A stretch of 28,621 nt of DNA from JABDCI01 sp964475835 (lineage in GTDB: Bacteria; Verrucomicrobiota; Verrucomicrobiia; JABWAM01). The stretch is from the NCBI GenBank assembly GCA_964475835.1, contig CAYYYL010000035.1, forward strand, positions 1 through 28,621, read 5' to 3'. Below are positions 10,339 through 18,579 of the stretch, one piece after another (within the stretch, counting starts at the first letter, position 1; each line of letters starts with the position of its first letter). The position numbers were made by a program, and so were the translations under genes. The notes under the pieces were generated by a model that worked only from the letters and a program-made list of their open reading frames with translations, had not been told where the DNA came from and did no database searches.

Positions 10339-10900
10339 GAGGAAGTTCTTCTCCTGTCTGCTCAAAGAGGGAGGGACGGGTGGGAGGGTTCGGAGCTGTG
10401 CTCTTTTCCAAGGGAGGGGGACGATGGGTTGCCCGTGGCTGGGTCAGCGACGTAAGTACGGCGGAGAGTCTTCGGGTGGAAAAGGCAAACAAGGAAGGCG
10501 ATTTGGATTCGGCTTGAATGGATGAAGGAGGGATTCCTGATGGCTTGTTTTTCGGAGGCGGGGGAGGGGCCAGGGGAAGAAGGTCCTTTTCCTTGTGAGC
10601 TGCGGAGTGAAACGTGTTTCCCCGGATCTTAGGGGGGGGGATGGCAAACAGCACGTCGGGACTTTCCGCGCTTGGGTTTTGAGTTTCGGTTGCGTTGGAA
10701 GGAAGGGGTGTTTTCTGGGGGGAGAATTTTTGGGCCTGAAGGTGTTCCCAGCTGATCCAGTCGGATTCCCCCTCATGGGCCACCGGGGTAATGGGGGTGA
10801 TGATGCCGAGGCTGGCAAATTGGGTGATTTTCGCGAAGGAATACGGGCCTTGAACGTAGTCCTCAGCGTCCACAAAATAGATGCGATCGGGAGGGTTCAT
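10319..10900 (-). CDS. GYF_2-domain protein with proline-rich tail
   Basis: The product has 193 residues. The first 55 residues (RIYFVDAEDYVQGPYSFAKI and the following 'LGIITPITPVA...DWISWEHL') match the GYF_2/DUF4339 pattern: Y/F-x-GP-[YF]-x-x-x-[IL] and a closing W. Such domains usually bind proline-rich peptides or sit at the N-terminus of membrane proteins. The remaining 135 residues are Pro/Ser/Lys-rich, with a run LAPPPPPKNKP and no membrane segment, so they look disordered. The start is fixed by AAAGGAGG at 10905-10912, 4 bases ahead of the ATG. It is the first gene of the overlapping set leading to the metallopeptidase and monooxygenase. Its own tail could be a ligand for GYF domains, which would allow self-association (inference). 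Confidence 0.8.
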   Translation of the reverse strand: MNPPDRIYFVDAEDYVQGPYSFAKITQFASLGIITPITPVAHEGESDWISWEHLQAQKFSPQKTPLPSNATETQNPSAESPDVLFAIPPPKIRGNTFHSAAHKEKDLLPLAPPPPPKNKPSGIPPSSIQAESKSPSLFAFSTRRLSAVLTSLTQPRATHRPPPLEKSTAPNPPTRPSLFEQTGEELPHATPFL

Positions 10901-10904
10901 CGTT

Positions 10905-10912
10905 CCTCCTTT
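10905..10912 (-). promoter_or_regulatory. Strong ribosome binding site of the GYF_2 gene
   Basis: AAAGGAGG on the minus strand is 4 bases ahead of the ATG at 10898-10900. It is among the strongest Shine-Dalgarno sequences in a window where most genes lack one. Confidence 0.7.
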
Positions 10913-11017
10913 GCAGGAGAAACCACACTATGGACTGCCGTGACCAAAGTCCCCATGCCTCCGCTGAGGAGGATGGATATTTGGATGGGGTCCTGCCTTG
11001 GGGCAGCGACGGCGGTC

Positions 11018-11731
11018 TTACTTCTTGATATCGACGAGTTCGATTTCAAAAATGAGAGTGGCATTGGGGCCAATGACTCCACCTGCGCCATGCTCACCGT
11101 AACCGAGGGTCGGGGGAACAAAGATCTGCCACTTCGATCCCACCTTCATCATTTTCAGGGCTTCTGTCCATCCTGGGATGACCTGGTTGAGGGCAAAGGT
11201 TGCCGGCTGGCCACGCTTGTAGGAGCTGTCAAATTCGGTTCCATTCAAAAGGGTGCCACGATAATTGGCCACGATGGTGTCGGTTGCCTTGGGGAGGGCG
11301 CCTGTCCCTGCCTTGAGCACCTTGTACTGAAGTCCTGAGGCAGTGGTCTTGATCCCTTCCTTTTTCTTGTTTTCAGCCAGGAAGGCGTCGCTTTCCTTTT
11401 TATTGGTCTGCCCTTGAGCCTGCATTTCCGCCATGTGCTGTTGCATGGAGGCGGCCTGTTTTTCCATCATTTTTTTCTGAAAGGCCATCATCGTCTCCTT
11501 GGCCTCTTCATCGGTCATGAGAGGTTTTCCATCGGTCAGGGCAACCTTCATCGCATAGGCGAGGACCTGGGGGTTGACGTCGATTGACTGGCGTTTGAAG
11601 TTTTGTCCCATATCCCGGCCGATGACATAACTGATCTTGTCCTTTTCCTCCTTCAGTTCGGGGGCTTTTTCGGCACCGGGTTGGCAGCCGGCAAGGGCAA
11701 CGACAAACAATAGGCAGAGCGAGCGTTTCAT
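11018..11731 (-). CDS. FKBP-type peptidyl-prolyl isomerase lipoprotein
   Basis: From the ATG at 11729-11731 (AAAGGA 5 bases ahead) the product has 237 residues. MKRSLCLLFVVALAGC is a lipoprotein signal with the lipobox Cys at residue 16. Residues about 25-125 form the helical, Met/Gln/Lys-rich FKBP N-terminal dimerisation domain (ISYVIGRDMGQNFKRQ). The C-terminal 110 residues form the FKBP catalytic domain, with typical elements NYRGTLLNGTEFDSSYKRGQ, 'VIPGWTEALKMMKVG', 'PTLGYGEHGAGGVIGPNATL' and final 'FEIELVDIK'. This is the Mip/FkpA architecture, which speeds proline cis-trans isomerisation and chaperones proteins in the periplasm. An upstream in-frame start at 11770 is less likely because it buries the lipoprotein signal. 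The gene diverges from the polysaccharide deacetylase gene. Confidence 0.95.
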   Translation of the reverse strand: MKRSLCLLFVVALAGCQPGAEKAPELKEEKDKISYVIGRDMGQNFKRQSIDVNPQVLAYAMKVALTDGKPLMTDEEAKETMMAFQKKMMEKQAASMQQHMAEMQAQGQTNKKESDAFLAENKKKEGIKTTASGLQYKVLKAGTGALPKATDTIVANYRGTLLNGTEFDSSYKRGQPATFALNQVIPGWTEALKMMKVGSKWQIFVPPTLGYGEHGAGGVIGPNATLIFEIELVDIKK

Positions 11732-11890
11732 GAAATTCCTTTGAGGGTTGAAATGAGAATGAAACGACATGGTACGTCAGAGTCGGGACACGTCAAGGCT
11801 GAACCCTTGAAAAAGAAGGGCACGGATGGATGAAAATTCATTCCAATTTGATTGAATTTCGTGTCCGTTTATCGCCATTTGAATCCAGCG

Positions 11891-13021
11891 ATGAAAGACT
11901 TTAAACCCGATTTGACCCCGATTTCCCGATCCACATCTTCGTTGATTTTACAAAAGATGGGCGTTTTGAACATAGGAGCTCCTTCACGCCGTGGCGGTAG
12001 ATATCTCCTCCTTCTCCTCCTCCTTGGTGGAACCTTCGCGGGCGGATACTACTTTTCGAAACGACAGAAAGGGACACCTTCCGTGTCGCCCCAGATACCT
12101 GTCGCGTCCTCAGTGGTGATGGCGACCAACGCCGAGCCTGTGGTTGCGGCTCCGGTGGCACTGCCTGTCGCCACCCCGGTTGCAGCTTCGCAACCTCTGG
12201 TGAACCACCCCACCCCCAGTTCGCTCGCTGCAGTTCCCGTGGGAGACCCTTCCGTCACAGGAAGCAATGCGACGATCCGTGTGGTGCGCTATGGGCCTGT
12301 GGACAAGAAGCGCATCGCACTCACATTCGATGATGGTCCTCAAGCCAATGTGACCCCGAAAGTTCTCGAGGTGTTGAAGGAGCATGGGGTGAAGGCGACG
12401 TTTTTTGTCCTGGGTGATCGTGTGAAGCAGCATCCTGAAATTCTCAGGATGATTGTGAATGACGGACATGAAATCGGAAATCATACCTACAGCCATCGTC
12501 TTCTTACCGCAATGACCACCAACCTGATCGAGAGGGAGGTTTATGAAACCCAGGAGTTGATTCGCCAGTCGGCGGGGGTTGAGACTCACATGTTTCGTCC
12601 CCCTTATGGCGCGTACCGCAACAGCACAAAACAGATCCTTCAGGAAGCGGGATTGATGAATATTGTTTTGTGGTCGGTAGACCCCGAGGACTGGCATGTG
12701 CGGAATTCCCAGCACATTGTGGATGCGGTGACCAACCGTGTGCAGAGTGGTGCGATTATCGTTTGCCATGATATTTATAAGTCGACGTTAAATGCGTTGC
12801 CGGACATGATCACCTCATTAAAGGGGATGGGATATGAGTTGGTGACGGTGAACGAGCTGTGCGGTGTGCCGAGCTCCACACCTGTGGGGGCCACGGCTCC
12901 TGCTGCACAAGGTCCGGCACCCGCAGCGACACCTCTGCCTTCCGCCTCACCTGCCGGGACCACGCCCATTTCGTCCACCAATACCCCATCGGTTCCCGCT
13001 CAACCGGTAATCCTACCCTGA
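11891..13021 (+). CDS. NodB-family polysaccharide deacetylase
   Basis: From the ATG at 11891 the product has 376 residues; another ATG at 11957 gives 354. Neither has a clear ribosome site. A membrane anchor (RYLLLLLLLGGTFAGGYYF) follows a basic head, then an Ala/Pro/Val-rich linker. The catalytic NodB domain has all five motifs (numbering from 11891): TFDDGP (145-150, metal Asp and catalytic Asp), HTYSH (198-202, metal His residues), RPPYG (236-240), DPEDW (264-268) and 'IIVCHD' (His). It removes acetyl groups from N-acetylglucosamine units, so peptidoglycan or a surface polysaccharide is the likely substrate. A Pro/Ala/Thr-rich tail of about 45 residues follows. It sits next to PBP1A, convergent with it, which fits a cell-wall role. 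Confidence 0.93.
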   Translation: MKDFKPDLTPISRSTSSLILQKMGVLNIGAPSRRGGRYLLLLLLLGGTFAGGYYFSKRQKGTPSVSPQIPVASSVVMATNAEPVVAAPVALPVATPVAASQPLVNHPTPSSLAAVPVGDPSVTGSNATIRVVRYGPVDKKRIALTFDDGPQANVTPKVLEVLKEHGVKATFFVLGDRVKQHPEILRMIVNDGHEIGNHTYSHRLLTAMTTNLIEREVYETQELIRQSAGVETHMFRPPYGAYRNSTKQILQEAGLMNIVLWSVDPEDWHVRNSQHIVDAVTNRVQSGAIIVCHDIYKSTLNALPDMITSLKGMGYELVTVNELCGVPSSTPVGATAPAAQGPAPAATPLPSASPAGTTPISSTNTPSVPAQPVILP

Positions 13022-13104
13022 GAATCGGTGGAGTGGCGTTTCGGGGTTCCCTTCGGGTGGGAGGTCCCATCGACTTCATTCAGGATGAACCCGCTTGGTA
13101 AGTT

Positions 13105-15126
13105 TCAGTTTTTCGGGGATTTCCTTCCTCCTCCGAAGAAATCGATGATTCCGCGGCCAATTTTCTCAAAGGTGTTTTCGATGCGCCGGCCCACGCTGTA
13201 AGGCTGGTCAAAGGTTTCCGCGGGGTAATCGGACTCGGGGGCATGATTCATGAAGTCGACCCACACGGGAAGGGCCAGTGTGGCGCCGTATCCCCGTTGC
13301 ATGATGGTTTGAGGACGATCGAAACCCACCCAGACTCCACAGGTGAGGCTGCTTGTGTATCCCACAAACCAGGCATCCTTGTAGTCGTTGGTGGTGCCCG
13401 TTTTACCTGCCCCCACCTTTCGAAACCCCATGGATCGGGCCCTTGCTGCGGTACCGGATTTGAGAACCTCCTCCATGATCCCGGATGTGGTGATGGCAGC
13501 GTCGGAATCAAGAGGTTCCTTCTCCTCGGGTTGTGCTGAAAAGAGAATATTTCCGTCCACATCTTCGATGCGTCGGATGAAGAAAGGCTGTTTGAGCACG
13601 CCATGATTGGGGAAGAGCGTGTATGCTGCCGTGAGATCTTTGGGGGATGCTTCGAATCCGCCGAGATAGAGCGAGGGAACCTTGGGAACGTCATTGCAAA
13701 GGTTCAGGTTCTCGATCAGGTCGCGCACTTCGTCGAGGCCCACCATCTGGCCGATGCGTACGCTCATCGTGTTGCGGGAATGGATCAAGCCGTAGGAGGC
13801 GGGGCGTTCGCCGGTGTAGGTGTTGTCGGAATTCGAAGGAGTCCAGCCGTTCCAGCTGCGATCCATTTCCTCAGGACGAAGGGGAGAGTCGTCCACCGGG
13901 CTATCGGGATCCAGACCATGCTGAAAGGCCGCGGCATAGACGAAGGGCTTGAAGGAGGAACCGATTTGTCGTCGGGCCTGGAGGGCGCGGTTGAATTTGC
14001 TTTGCTGATAATCCCGTCCCCCGACCAGGGCACAGATGCCCCCCGTCCGGTTGTCGATCGCCACAAGGGCGCCCTGAAGATAGTCGGTGGGATCGTCGGC
14101 ATCGTGAGGCTGCTTGGTGAAGGCGGCTTTCGTCGGATTTTTGTATCCAGCCTCGGATTCGATGCGGGTAAGATGGGCATCCAGCGCTTTGCTGGCGGCG
14201 CGTTGAAGATCGGCGTCGATAGTGGTGAAGACTTTCAATCCACCTTTGTCAACCTGGTCGGGCTGCAGCACCAGGTTGAGGACGCGTCGGATGGCGTCCA
14301 TGGCGTAATTCTCCTGAAAAGGAAGGGATCGCTGTTTGGCGAGCCGGAGGCGGGAAGCTCTGGCCCGTTCAGCCTCATTTTTCGAAATCATTTTCAGATC
14401 CGTCATGCGTTTGAGCACGGTGTCACGTTCCCTCAGGGCGATTTTCAGGCTTTTAAACGGGGAGAATCGGTTCGGGCTTCGAATAAGTCCGGCAAGTGTG
14501 GCGCATTCTGAAAGATTGAGAGCGGAACAGGATTTTCCGAAATAGACCTGGGAGGCGGTTTCGATACCATAAACCCCGGCACCGAAGTAGATCCGGTTGA
14601 CGTAGTGTTCAATGATCTCGGCTTTCGTGTATTTTTTTTCGATCCGGAGGGCGATCATCGCCTCCAGGAGTTTGCGATGGGGTTTGAAGGTTCCGAGGTG
14701 GTAACTATTGCGTGCGAGCTGCTGGGTGAGTGTACTGGCACCCTCCTTTGCGGAGAGAGTGAGGAGATCGCGCAGAACGGCCCGAAAAATACCCCAAAAA
14801 TCGAGGCCATGATGTTCGTAGAACCTCGTGTCTTCACGGGCGAGCAGAGCTTTGATGAAAACAGGGGAGACGTGGGAGAGGGGGATGACGACGCGATTTT
14901 CCCCGTAGAGACGGGTGTAGGGGCGATCATGGACGTCGTAGGCAAGGGAGCGTTCCGGAATCTGGCCCACCTCCTTCAAATCATACGTTGCGGCGATACC
15001 GGCGTAAATGGCCAGGATGAGGACGGTGACGGCTGCGCCATACGAAAGGATGCGAAGGACGGTTTGCCGTCGAACCCGTGACATCCGGGCGCGTGTCCAG
15101 GTCCAGGCGGTTTTCGGGAATTTCAT
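13105..15126 (-). CDS. mrcA: Bifunctional penicillin-binding protein 1A
   Basis: The product has 673 residues. A cytoplasmic basic head is followed by one membrane helix (about 25-46). The GT51 transglycosylase domain has the catalytic Glu98 in REDTRFYEHHGLDFWG and the motifs 'KEGASTLTQQLARN' and 'RKLLEAMIALRIEKKYTK'. The transpeptidase domain has SxxK as Ser390-Ser-Phe-Lys393, SxN as Ser450-Arg-Asn452 and KTGTT at 575-579. All catalytic motifs are intact, so it should polymerise glycan strands and cross-link them in the periplasm. It is a little short for the family because the extra OB-like insert is reduced. The start at 15126 has no strong ribosome site. It diverges from the helical-repeat gene at 15212. 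Confidence 0.97.
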   Translation of the reverse strand: MKFPKTAWTWTRARMSRVRRQTVLRILSYGAAVTVLILAIYAGIAATYDLKEVGQIPERSLAYDVHDRPYTRLYGENRVVIPLSHVSPVFIKALLAREDTRFYEHHGLDFWGIFRAVLRDLLTLSAKEGASTLTQQLARNSYHLGTFKPHRKLLEAMIALRIEKKYTKAEIIEHYVNRIYFGAGVYGIETASQVYFGKSCSALNLSECATLAGLIRSPNRFSPFKSLKIALRERDTVLKRMTDLKMISKNEAERARASRLRLAKQRSLPFQENYAMDAIRRVLNLVLQPDQVDKGGLKVFTTIDADLQRAASKALDAHLTRIESEAGYKNPTKAAFTKQPHDADDPTDYLQGALVAIDNRTGGICALVGGRDYQQSKFNRALQARRQIGSSFKPFVYAAAFQHGLDPDSPVDDSPLRPEEMDRSWNGWTPSNSDNTYTGERPASYGLIHSRNTMSVRIGQMVGLDEVRDLIENLNLCNDVPKVPSLYLGGFEASPKDLTAAYTLFPNHGVLKQPFFIRRIEDVDGNILFSAQPEEKEPLDSDAAITTSGIMEEVLKSGTAARARSMGFRKVGAGKTGTTNDYKDAWFVGYTSSLTCGVWVGFDRPQTIMQRGYGATLALPVWVDFMNHAPESDYPAETFDQPYSVGRRIENTFEKIGRGIIDFFGGGRKSPKN

Positions 15127-15211
15127 CGAACTCTCAAGGTAGCACGGGCCTGGAAAGGAGTCGATAAGACAAAGGAGACAAGGGAGGGGGGATTATGCTA
15201 GAAGAAAGGGG

Positions 15212-16009
15212 ATGAAATTCCGTGCCTTTGGTCCGGGCCAGCAGTCGTCGCAAAGTCCCATTGTCAACGAATTGTCGGGTTATATGGAGCTGGGGATGCA
15301 CCGCAAAGCCGCCTCGTTGGCGCGCAAGGTGTTGAAGCGTCCCAGGCTCAATCCCGAGGAGTTTCGCGAAGCGGTGGATGTCCTTCTGAGTGCGGAGTCG
15401 CGGTTGCCTGAATGTCGGGCTTTGGTGGAAGGTGCCTACCAGGATTTGGGGGTGAGGGCAAAAAAGAAGGTGCGTCTGGCGATGTTAAGCTTTTATTGCA
15501 GTTTGGGGGATCACACGGCCGCGCTTGTTTATGCGACGATCCGTCCTGAGAGTGTGTCCGATCTGGTGCTTTCACTCGAAGCATTCGTCAAGATGCAACG
15601 GGAAGAGGAGGCCATGTGCCTGGCAAAAAAGGGAAGAAAATGGGTTGGGCGTTGTGAAGATGCGTTTGATCAGGGGGCGATTCTCGGGGCTCTGGGAGCT
15701 TATTTTGCAAGACGTGGAATGTATGGCGCGGCGCGGACGCTGATTGAGGTGATACCGGATGAGATTGCCCTTGGACTTAACAAATTTGAGTCCCTTGCCC
15801 GTCTGGCCGTGGCGGAAGGGTTGAAGACGGTGAGAAGCGGGTTGCGCGAGCTTGACCGTCTCCATGCCGAGGGGGATTCCCAGTTGGAGATGTCGTATCC
15901 AGGGTTGCACGAGAAGCTGATCAAGGAGGTGCGGACGGAACTCCGAAACCATGAAAAAGCACTGGAAATCATTCTGCCCAGAGGTGAACAGTTGGATTTT
16001 GGACTTTAA
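15212..16009 (+). CDS. Helical-repeat (TPR-like) protein of unknown function
   Basis: The product has 265 residues with no signal peptide or membrane helix, so it is probably cytoplasmic. It is almost wholly alpha-helical. Paired helices with A/L/Y spacing ('AASLARKVLKRP', 'FREAVDVLLSAES', 'GAILGALGAYFARRGMYGAA') suggest a TPR or SEL1-like solenoid, but no canonical motif is clear. The C-terminal end is charged. It is followed after only 6 bases by the ArsC/Spx-like gene and then the YebC-family gene, so it is probably the first gene of a three-gene operon. I do not recognise a specific family. Confidence 0.75.
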   Translation: MKFRAFGPGQQSSQSPIVNELSGYMELGMHRKAASLARKVLKRPRLNPEEFREAVDVLLSAESRLPECRALVEGAYQDLGVRAKKKVRLAMLSFYCSLGDHTAALVYATIRPESVSDLVLSLEAFVKMQREEEAMCLAKKGRKWVGRCEDAFDQGAILGALGAYFARRGMYGAARTLIEVIPDEIALGLNKFESLARLAVAEGLKTVRSGLRELDRLHAEGDSQLEMSYPGLHEKLIKEVRTELRNHEKALEIILPRGEQLDFGL

Positions 16010-16015
16010 ATCCCT

Positions 16016-16375
16016 ATGAATGATTCCCTGAAGGTCTATGTTTACCAGAACTGTGACACCTGTCGCAAAGCATTGAAATTTCTCGATCGGCATTCGATCT
16101 CCTACACGGCGGTGCCCATCCGGGAGAAGCCTCCGGCAGTGCCGGAGCTTCAAGCGATGTTGGAGCATCAAGGCGGGGATTTGAAAAAGCTCTGTAATGT
16201 TTCCGGGCAGGACTATCGTGCCCTGAATCTCAAGGAGAAGATTCCTTCCATGGGGGTCGCTGAAGTGATCGATCTCCTTTCAAGCAACGGAAATCTCATC
16301 AAGCGGCCTTTTGTCCTAGGGGAGGACTGGGGGCTTGTGGGATTCCGGGAGGAGGAGTGGCGGCGGTTGCTGTAG
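16016..16375 (+). CDS. ArsC/Spx-family thioredoxin-fold protein
   Basis: The product has 119 residues, the usual size for the ArsC/Spx/YffB family. The start LKVYVYQNCDTCRKALKFL carries Cys13-x-x-Cys16, the redox motif at the end of the first strand. Later 'LNLKEKIPSM' and 'LIKRPFVLGEDWGLVGF' match the family's cis-Pro/Arg-Pro region ('I.RP....g..vGf'). Members are arsenate reductases (one catalytic Cys) or thiol-stress regulators (Spx, CXXC). The CXXC here leans to the Spx/YffB type, and no ars genes are nearby. It lies between the helical-repeat gene and the YebC-family gene, on the same strand with small gaps. Confidence 0.88.
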   Translation: MNDSLKVYVYQNCDTCRKALKFLDRHSISYTAVPIREKPPAVPELQAMLEHQGGDLKKLCNVSGQDYRALNLKEKIPSMGVAEVIDLLSSNGNLIKRPFVLGEDWGLVGFREEEWRRLL

Positions 16376-16416
16376 GCTGGACACGCTGAACAGCGATTGC
16401 TAGAAATGAAGGTTCT

Positions 16417-17136
16417 ATGGGTGCCCAATGGAAACATGCTCCTCGTCTCGCTGCATCGAATAAACGCGGTGCGTTGATCGGAAAATTGGTGAAGGAAATC
16501 ACGGTTGCCGCCAAGGTCGGGGGTCCGTCCCCCGATGCCAATCCCCGGCTCTGGGCGGCGCTTGAAGCCGCGCGGAAACAGTCGGTGCCTCGGGATACGA
16601 TTGAGCGTGCTCTCAAACGCGGAGCAGGGTTGACGGATGATGAGGTCCATTACGAACACGTCGTTTTCGAAGGATTTGCGCCCCACAAGGTGCCGGTGCT
16701 TGTGGAATGCCTGACGGATAATCGTAATCGAACGGCTCCGGATATCCGGAATCTATTTAAAAAGGGTCAGTTGGGGGCTCCGGGCAGTGTCGCGTGGATG
16801 TTTGATCACTATGGCATGGTGGAGGCGACCCATGGGGATAAAACTCTCGATCTGGAAACCGTGGCCATCGAAGCCGGGGCGCAGAATGTGGAGCCCCTGG
16901 ATCATGATGTTCCGGAAGGCCATGTGGGGGGGAGATTTTACTGCGATCGGACGGATCTCGACAAGGTTGCCAAATATTTGAAGGAGCAGAAATGGGCGGT
17001 GACTACCTCGGAAATGAGTTATGTGGCCAAGAATTTCGTGGAACTGACCGCAGATCAGAAAAAGGATGTCACCGAGTTCCTTCACGAAATTGACGAACAC
17101 GATGACGTCCATCGTGTTTATGCCGCCCTCAAATAG
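16417..17136 (+). CDS. yebC: YebC/PmpR-family protein
   Basis: The product has 239 residues, the normal length. The N-terminus MGAQWKHAPRLAASNKRGAL differs from the common MAGHSKWANIKHRK form and matches a second subfamily that begins MGAQWK. Family hallmarks follow: 'NPRLWAALEAARKQSVPRDT', 'IERALKRGAG', 'VECLTDNRNRTAPDIRNLF' (here VECLTDNRNRTAPD) and the glycine 'GSVAWMFDHYG'. YebC proteins bind DNA or ribosomes; recent work on the family supports relief of ribosome stalling, including at polyproline, and older work a transcriptional role. Several proline-rich proteins are encoded in this window, but no direct link is shown. It is the last gene of the plus-strand trio and ends 11 bases from the convergent phosphatase gene. 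Confidence 0.93.
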   Translation: MGAQWKHAPRLAASNKRGALIGKLVKEITVAAKVGGPSPDANPRLWAALEAARKQSVPRDTIERALKRGAGLTDDEVHYEHVVFEGFAPHKVPVLVECLTDNRNRTAPDIRNLFKKGQLGAPGSVAWMFDHYGMVEATHGDKTLDLETVAIEAGAQNVEPLDHDVPEGHVGGRFYCDRTDLDKVAKYLKEQKWAVTTSEMSYVAKNFVELTADQKKDVTEFLHEIDEHDDVHRVYAALK

Positions 17137-17147
17137 TCTGAACCCTG

Positions 17148-17789
17148 TCAAGTGCCCGGCAACGATCTGAGGCGTTCGGTAAGATGGCTTCGATCGGCGA
17201 GAGTGTGAAGAAGCGGACCGCAGGAGCTGAATTCGATGACGCTGAGGGAGCTTACGGGACATCCGAGGCGATAGCGATACCGGCCGACGTCAATGCCGAG
17301 AAGGGCACAGAGGATGATTCGGATGGTGGCTTTATGGGAGACGACGAGAACGTTGCCGGAGTCAAATTTCTGTCGGATTTCCTCGACCACTCTTAATCCC
17401 CGGCGGGCGATGACGACTGCAGGCTCTCCATCCGTGGGCGCATGCCAGGCGGGATCCGCTTTCCATTGGAGATGATCGTCATGGTAGGTGAGATCGATTT
17501 CCTCCGTTGAGGCACCTTCCCACCTGCCATAGTGGATCTCCTTCAAGTCATCCCGGATTTCCGGTTTCAAACCGAGCGCGTCACACAGGGGTTGCGCTGT
17601 TTCGATGGCTCGGTGTTGGGGACTGCAAAAGACGGCTTTCCATGGGGTGGATTTGTAGGCTGCCGCAAAGGCGGCGGCCATCTCGCGCCCCTCGGGGGTC
17701 AACTCCGCTTCGGTGCCGGCCCCGCAGAAAACGTTTTCCCGGCTGGCATCGGTCTGTCCATGACGTAGGAAATGAATCTTCAGGCTCAT
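17148..17789 (-). CDS. Histidine phosphatase (phosphoglycerate mutase-like)
   Basis: The product has 213 residues. The catalytic motif is LRHGQT with His10 as the phosphorylated residue. Arg and Glu of the active site are seen in 'FCSPQHRAIETAQP' and in 'KEIHYGRWEGAS' (typical of cobalamin-type and general phosphatases), and the second catalytic His is in 'VLVVSHKATIR'. This is a cytoplasmic broad histidine phosphatase. The KEIHYGRWEG sequence is close to alpha-ribazole phosphatase (CobC) and to broad-specificity phosphatases, but no cobalamin genes are nearby, so the substrate remains open. It is 11 bases downstream of the UPF0173 hydrolase gene on the same strand, probably one operon. Confidence 0.93.
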   Translation of the reverse strand: MSLKIHFLRHGQTDASRENVFCGAGTEAELTPEGREMAAAFAAAYKSTPWKAVFCSPQHRAIETAQPLCDALGLKPEIRDDLKEIHYGRWEGASTEEIDLTYHDDHLQWKADPAWHAPTDGEPAVVIARRGLRVVEEIRQKFDSGNVLVVSHKATIRIILCALLGIDVGRYRYRLGCPVSSLSVIEFSSCGPLLHTLADRSHLTERLRSLPGT

Positions 17790-17800
17790 GAGGGGTGGGG

Positions 17801-18484
17801 TTAAATGGATCGGCTTTCCCCGATCTCAAGGAGGTGGAGGGTTTTACCTGCATTTTTGAAGGCGGCGACAGCCTGTTCGGTATGAATGCGGATGGGGGGA
17901 AAGGTGTTGTAGTGAACCCCCATGATGTTGGGGCATTGAATAAAGTCTGCGGCACGGATGGCATCCTTTACCCCCATGGTGAAATAGTCTCCGATGCAAA
18001 GAACCGCGAAATCGAGGGAGATGGATTCGCCAATGAGTTTCATATCCAGTGTGAGCGCGGTGTCCCCTGAGTAGTAAAAATTTCCCGAACTGGATTCGAT
18101 CACGAAACCACCCGGGTTCCCGCCGTAGCTTCCATCCGGAAGCATGCTGCTGTGAACTGCCTGAACAAACTGGAGTCGACCGAAAGCCCAGGGGCTCCAT
18201 CCCCCATGATTGACACCATGAACCTTGGTCAGCCCCTGTCGGCCCAACCACTCACTGATCTCATAATTGCAAATCACCGTGGCGCCGCTGTTTTTTGCGA
18301 TTCGGACGGCGTCGGCCATGTGGTCCCCATGGCCGTGGGAAATCAGGATGAAGTCGGGACACAGATCGTCCACTTCAATGGACTTGGCGAGATCGTTTGG
18401 GGAGATGTAGGGATCGAAGAGAAGGGATTTGCCACCGGCTTCGACGGTGAAGCAGGAATGGCCAAAATAACGGACGGTCATCAT
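17801..18484 (-). CDS. UPF0173-family metal-dependent hydrolase (metallo-beta-lactamase fold)
   Basis: From the first of two adjacent ATG codons (18482-18484) the product has 227 residues. It starts MMTVRYFGHSCFTVEAGG; 'FGHSCF' with 'LLFDPYIS' is the family signature. The zinc motif HGHGDH lies in 'ILISHGHGDHMADA', with later ligands in 'YSGDTAL' (Asp) and 'GVHYNTFP' (His). This is the UlaG/UPF0173 type of hydrolase, whose natural substrate is poorly known. A longer in-frame start (18775) would run back through the hpf terminator and is rejected. It lies just past the hpf terminator, so it needs its own promoter or read-through. Confidence 0.92.
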   Translation of the reverse strand: MMTVRYFGHSCFTVEAGGKSLLFDPYISPNDLAKSIEVDDLCPDFILISHGHGDHMADAVRIAKNSGATVICNYEISEWLGRQGLTKVHGVNHGGWSPWAFGRLQFVQAVHSSMLPDGSYGGNPGGFVIESSSGNFYYSGDTALTLDMKLIGESISLDFAVLCIGDYFTMGVKDAIRAADFIQCPNIMGVHYNTFPPIRIHTEQAVAAFKNAGKTLHLLEIGESRSI

Positions 18485-18522
18485 GCTTTCGATGTGAAGC
18501 AGAAACATCCCTGGCATGAAAC

Positions 18523-18553
18523 AAAAAAGGGGCGATCCTTTGATCGCCCCTTT
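18523..18553 (-). terminator. Rho-independent terminator of hpf
   Basis: On the minus strand GGGGCGATC-AAAG-GATCGCCCC is a perfect 9-bp stem with a 4-base loop, followed by six T. It lies 27 bases beyond the hpf stop codon, so it ends the hpf transcript. It is the clearest terminator in the window. Confidence 0.93.
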
Positions 18554-18579
18554 GTCGGATTTATTGACTGAAGGGTGGT

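Noticed and set aside
13603..14511. 302-codon open frame on the plus strand
   Set aside because: It is antisense to PBP1A, whose catalytic motifs are all intact. The Gly/Val-rich product is a product of codon bias on the opposite strand.
15572..16171. 199-codon frame on the minus strand
   Set aside because: It crosses two well-supported plus-strand genes and has no domain.
16016..16375. Arsenic resistance operon
   Set aside because: The ArsC/Spx-like protein has CXXC and no arsR, arsB or acr3 gene is nearby, so arsenate reduction is not claimed.
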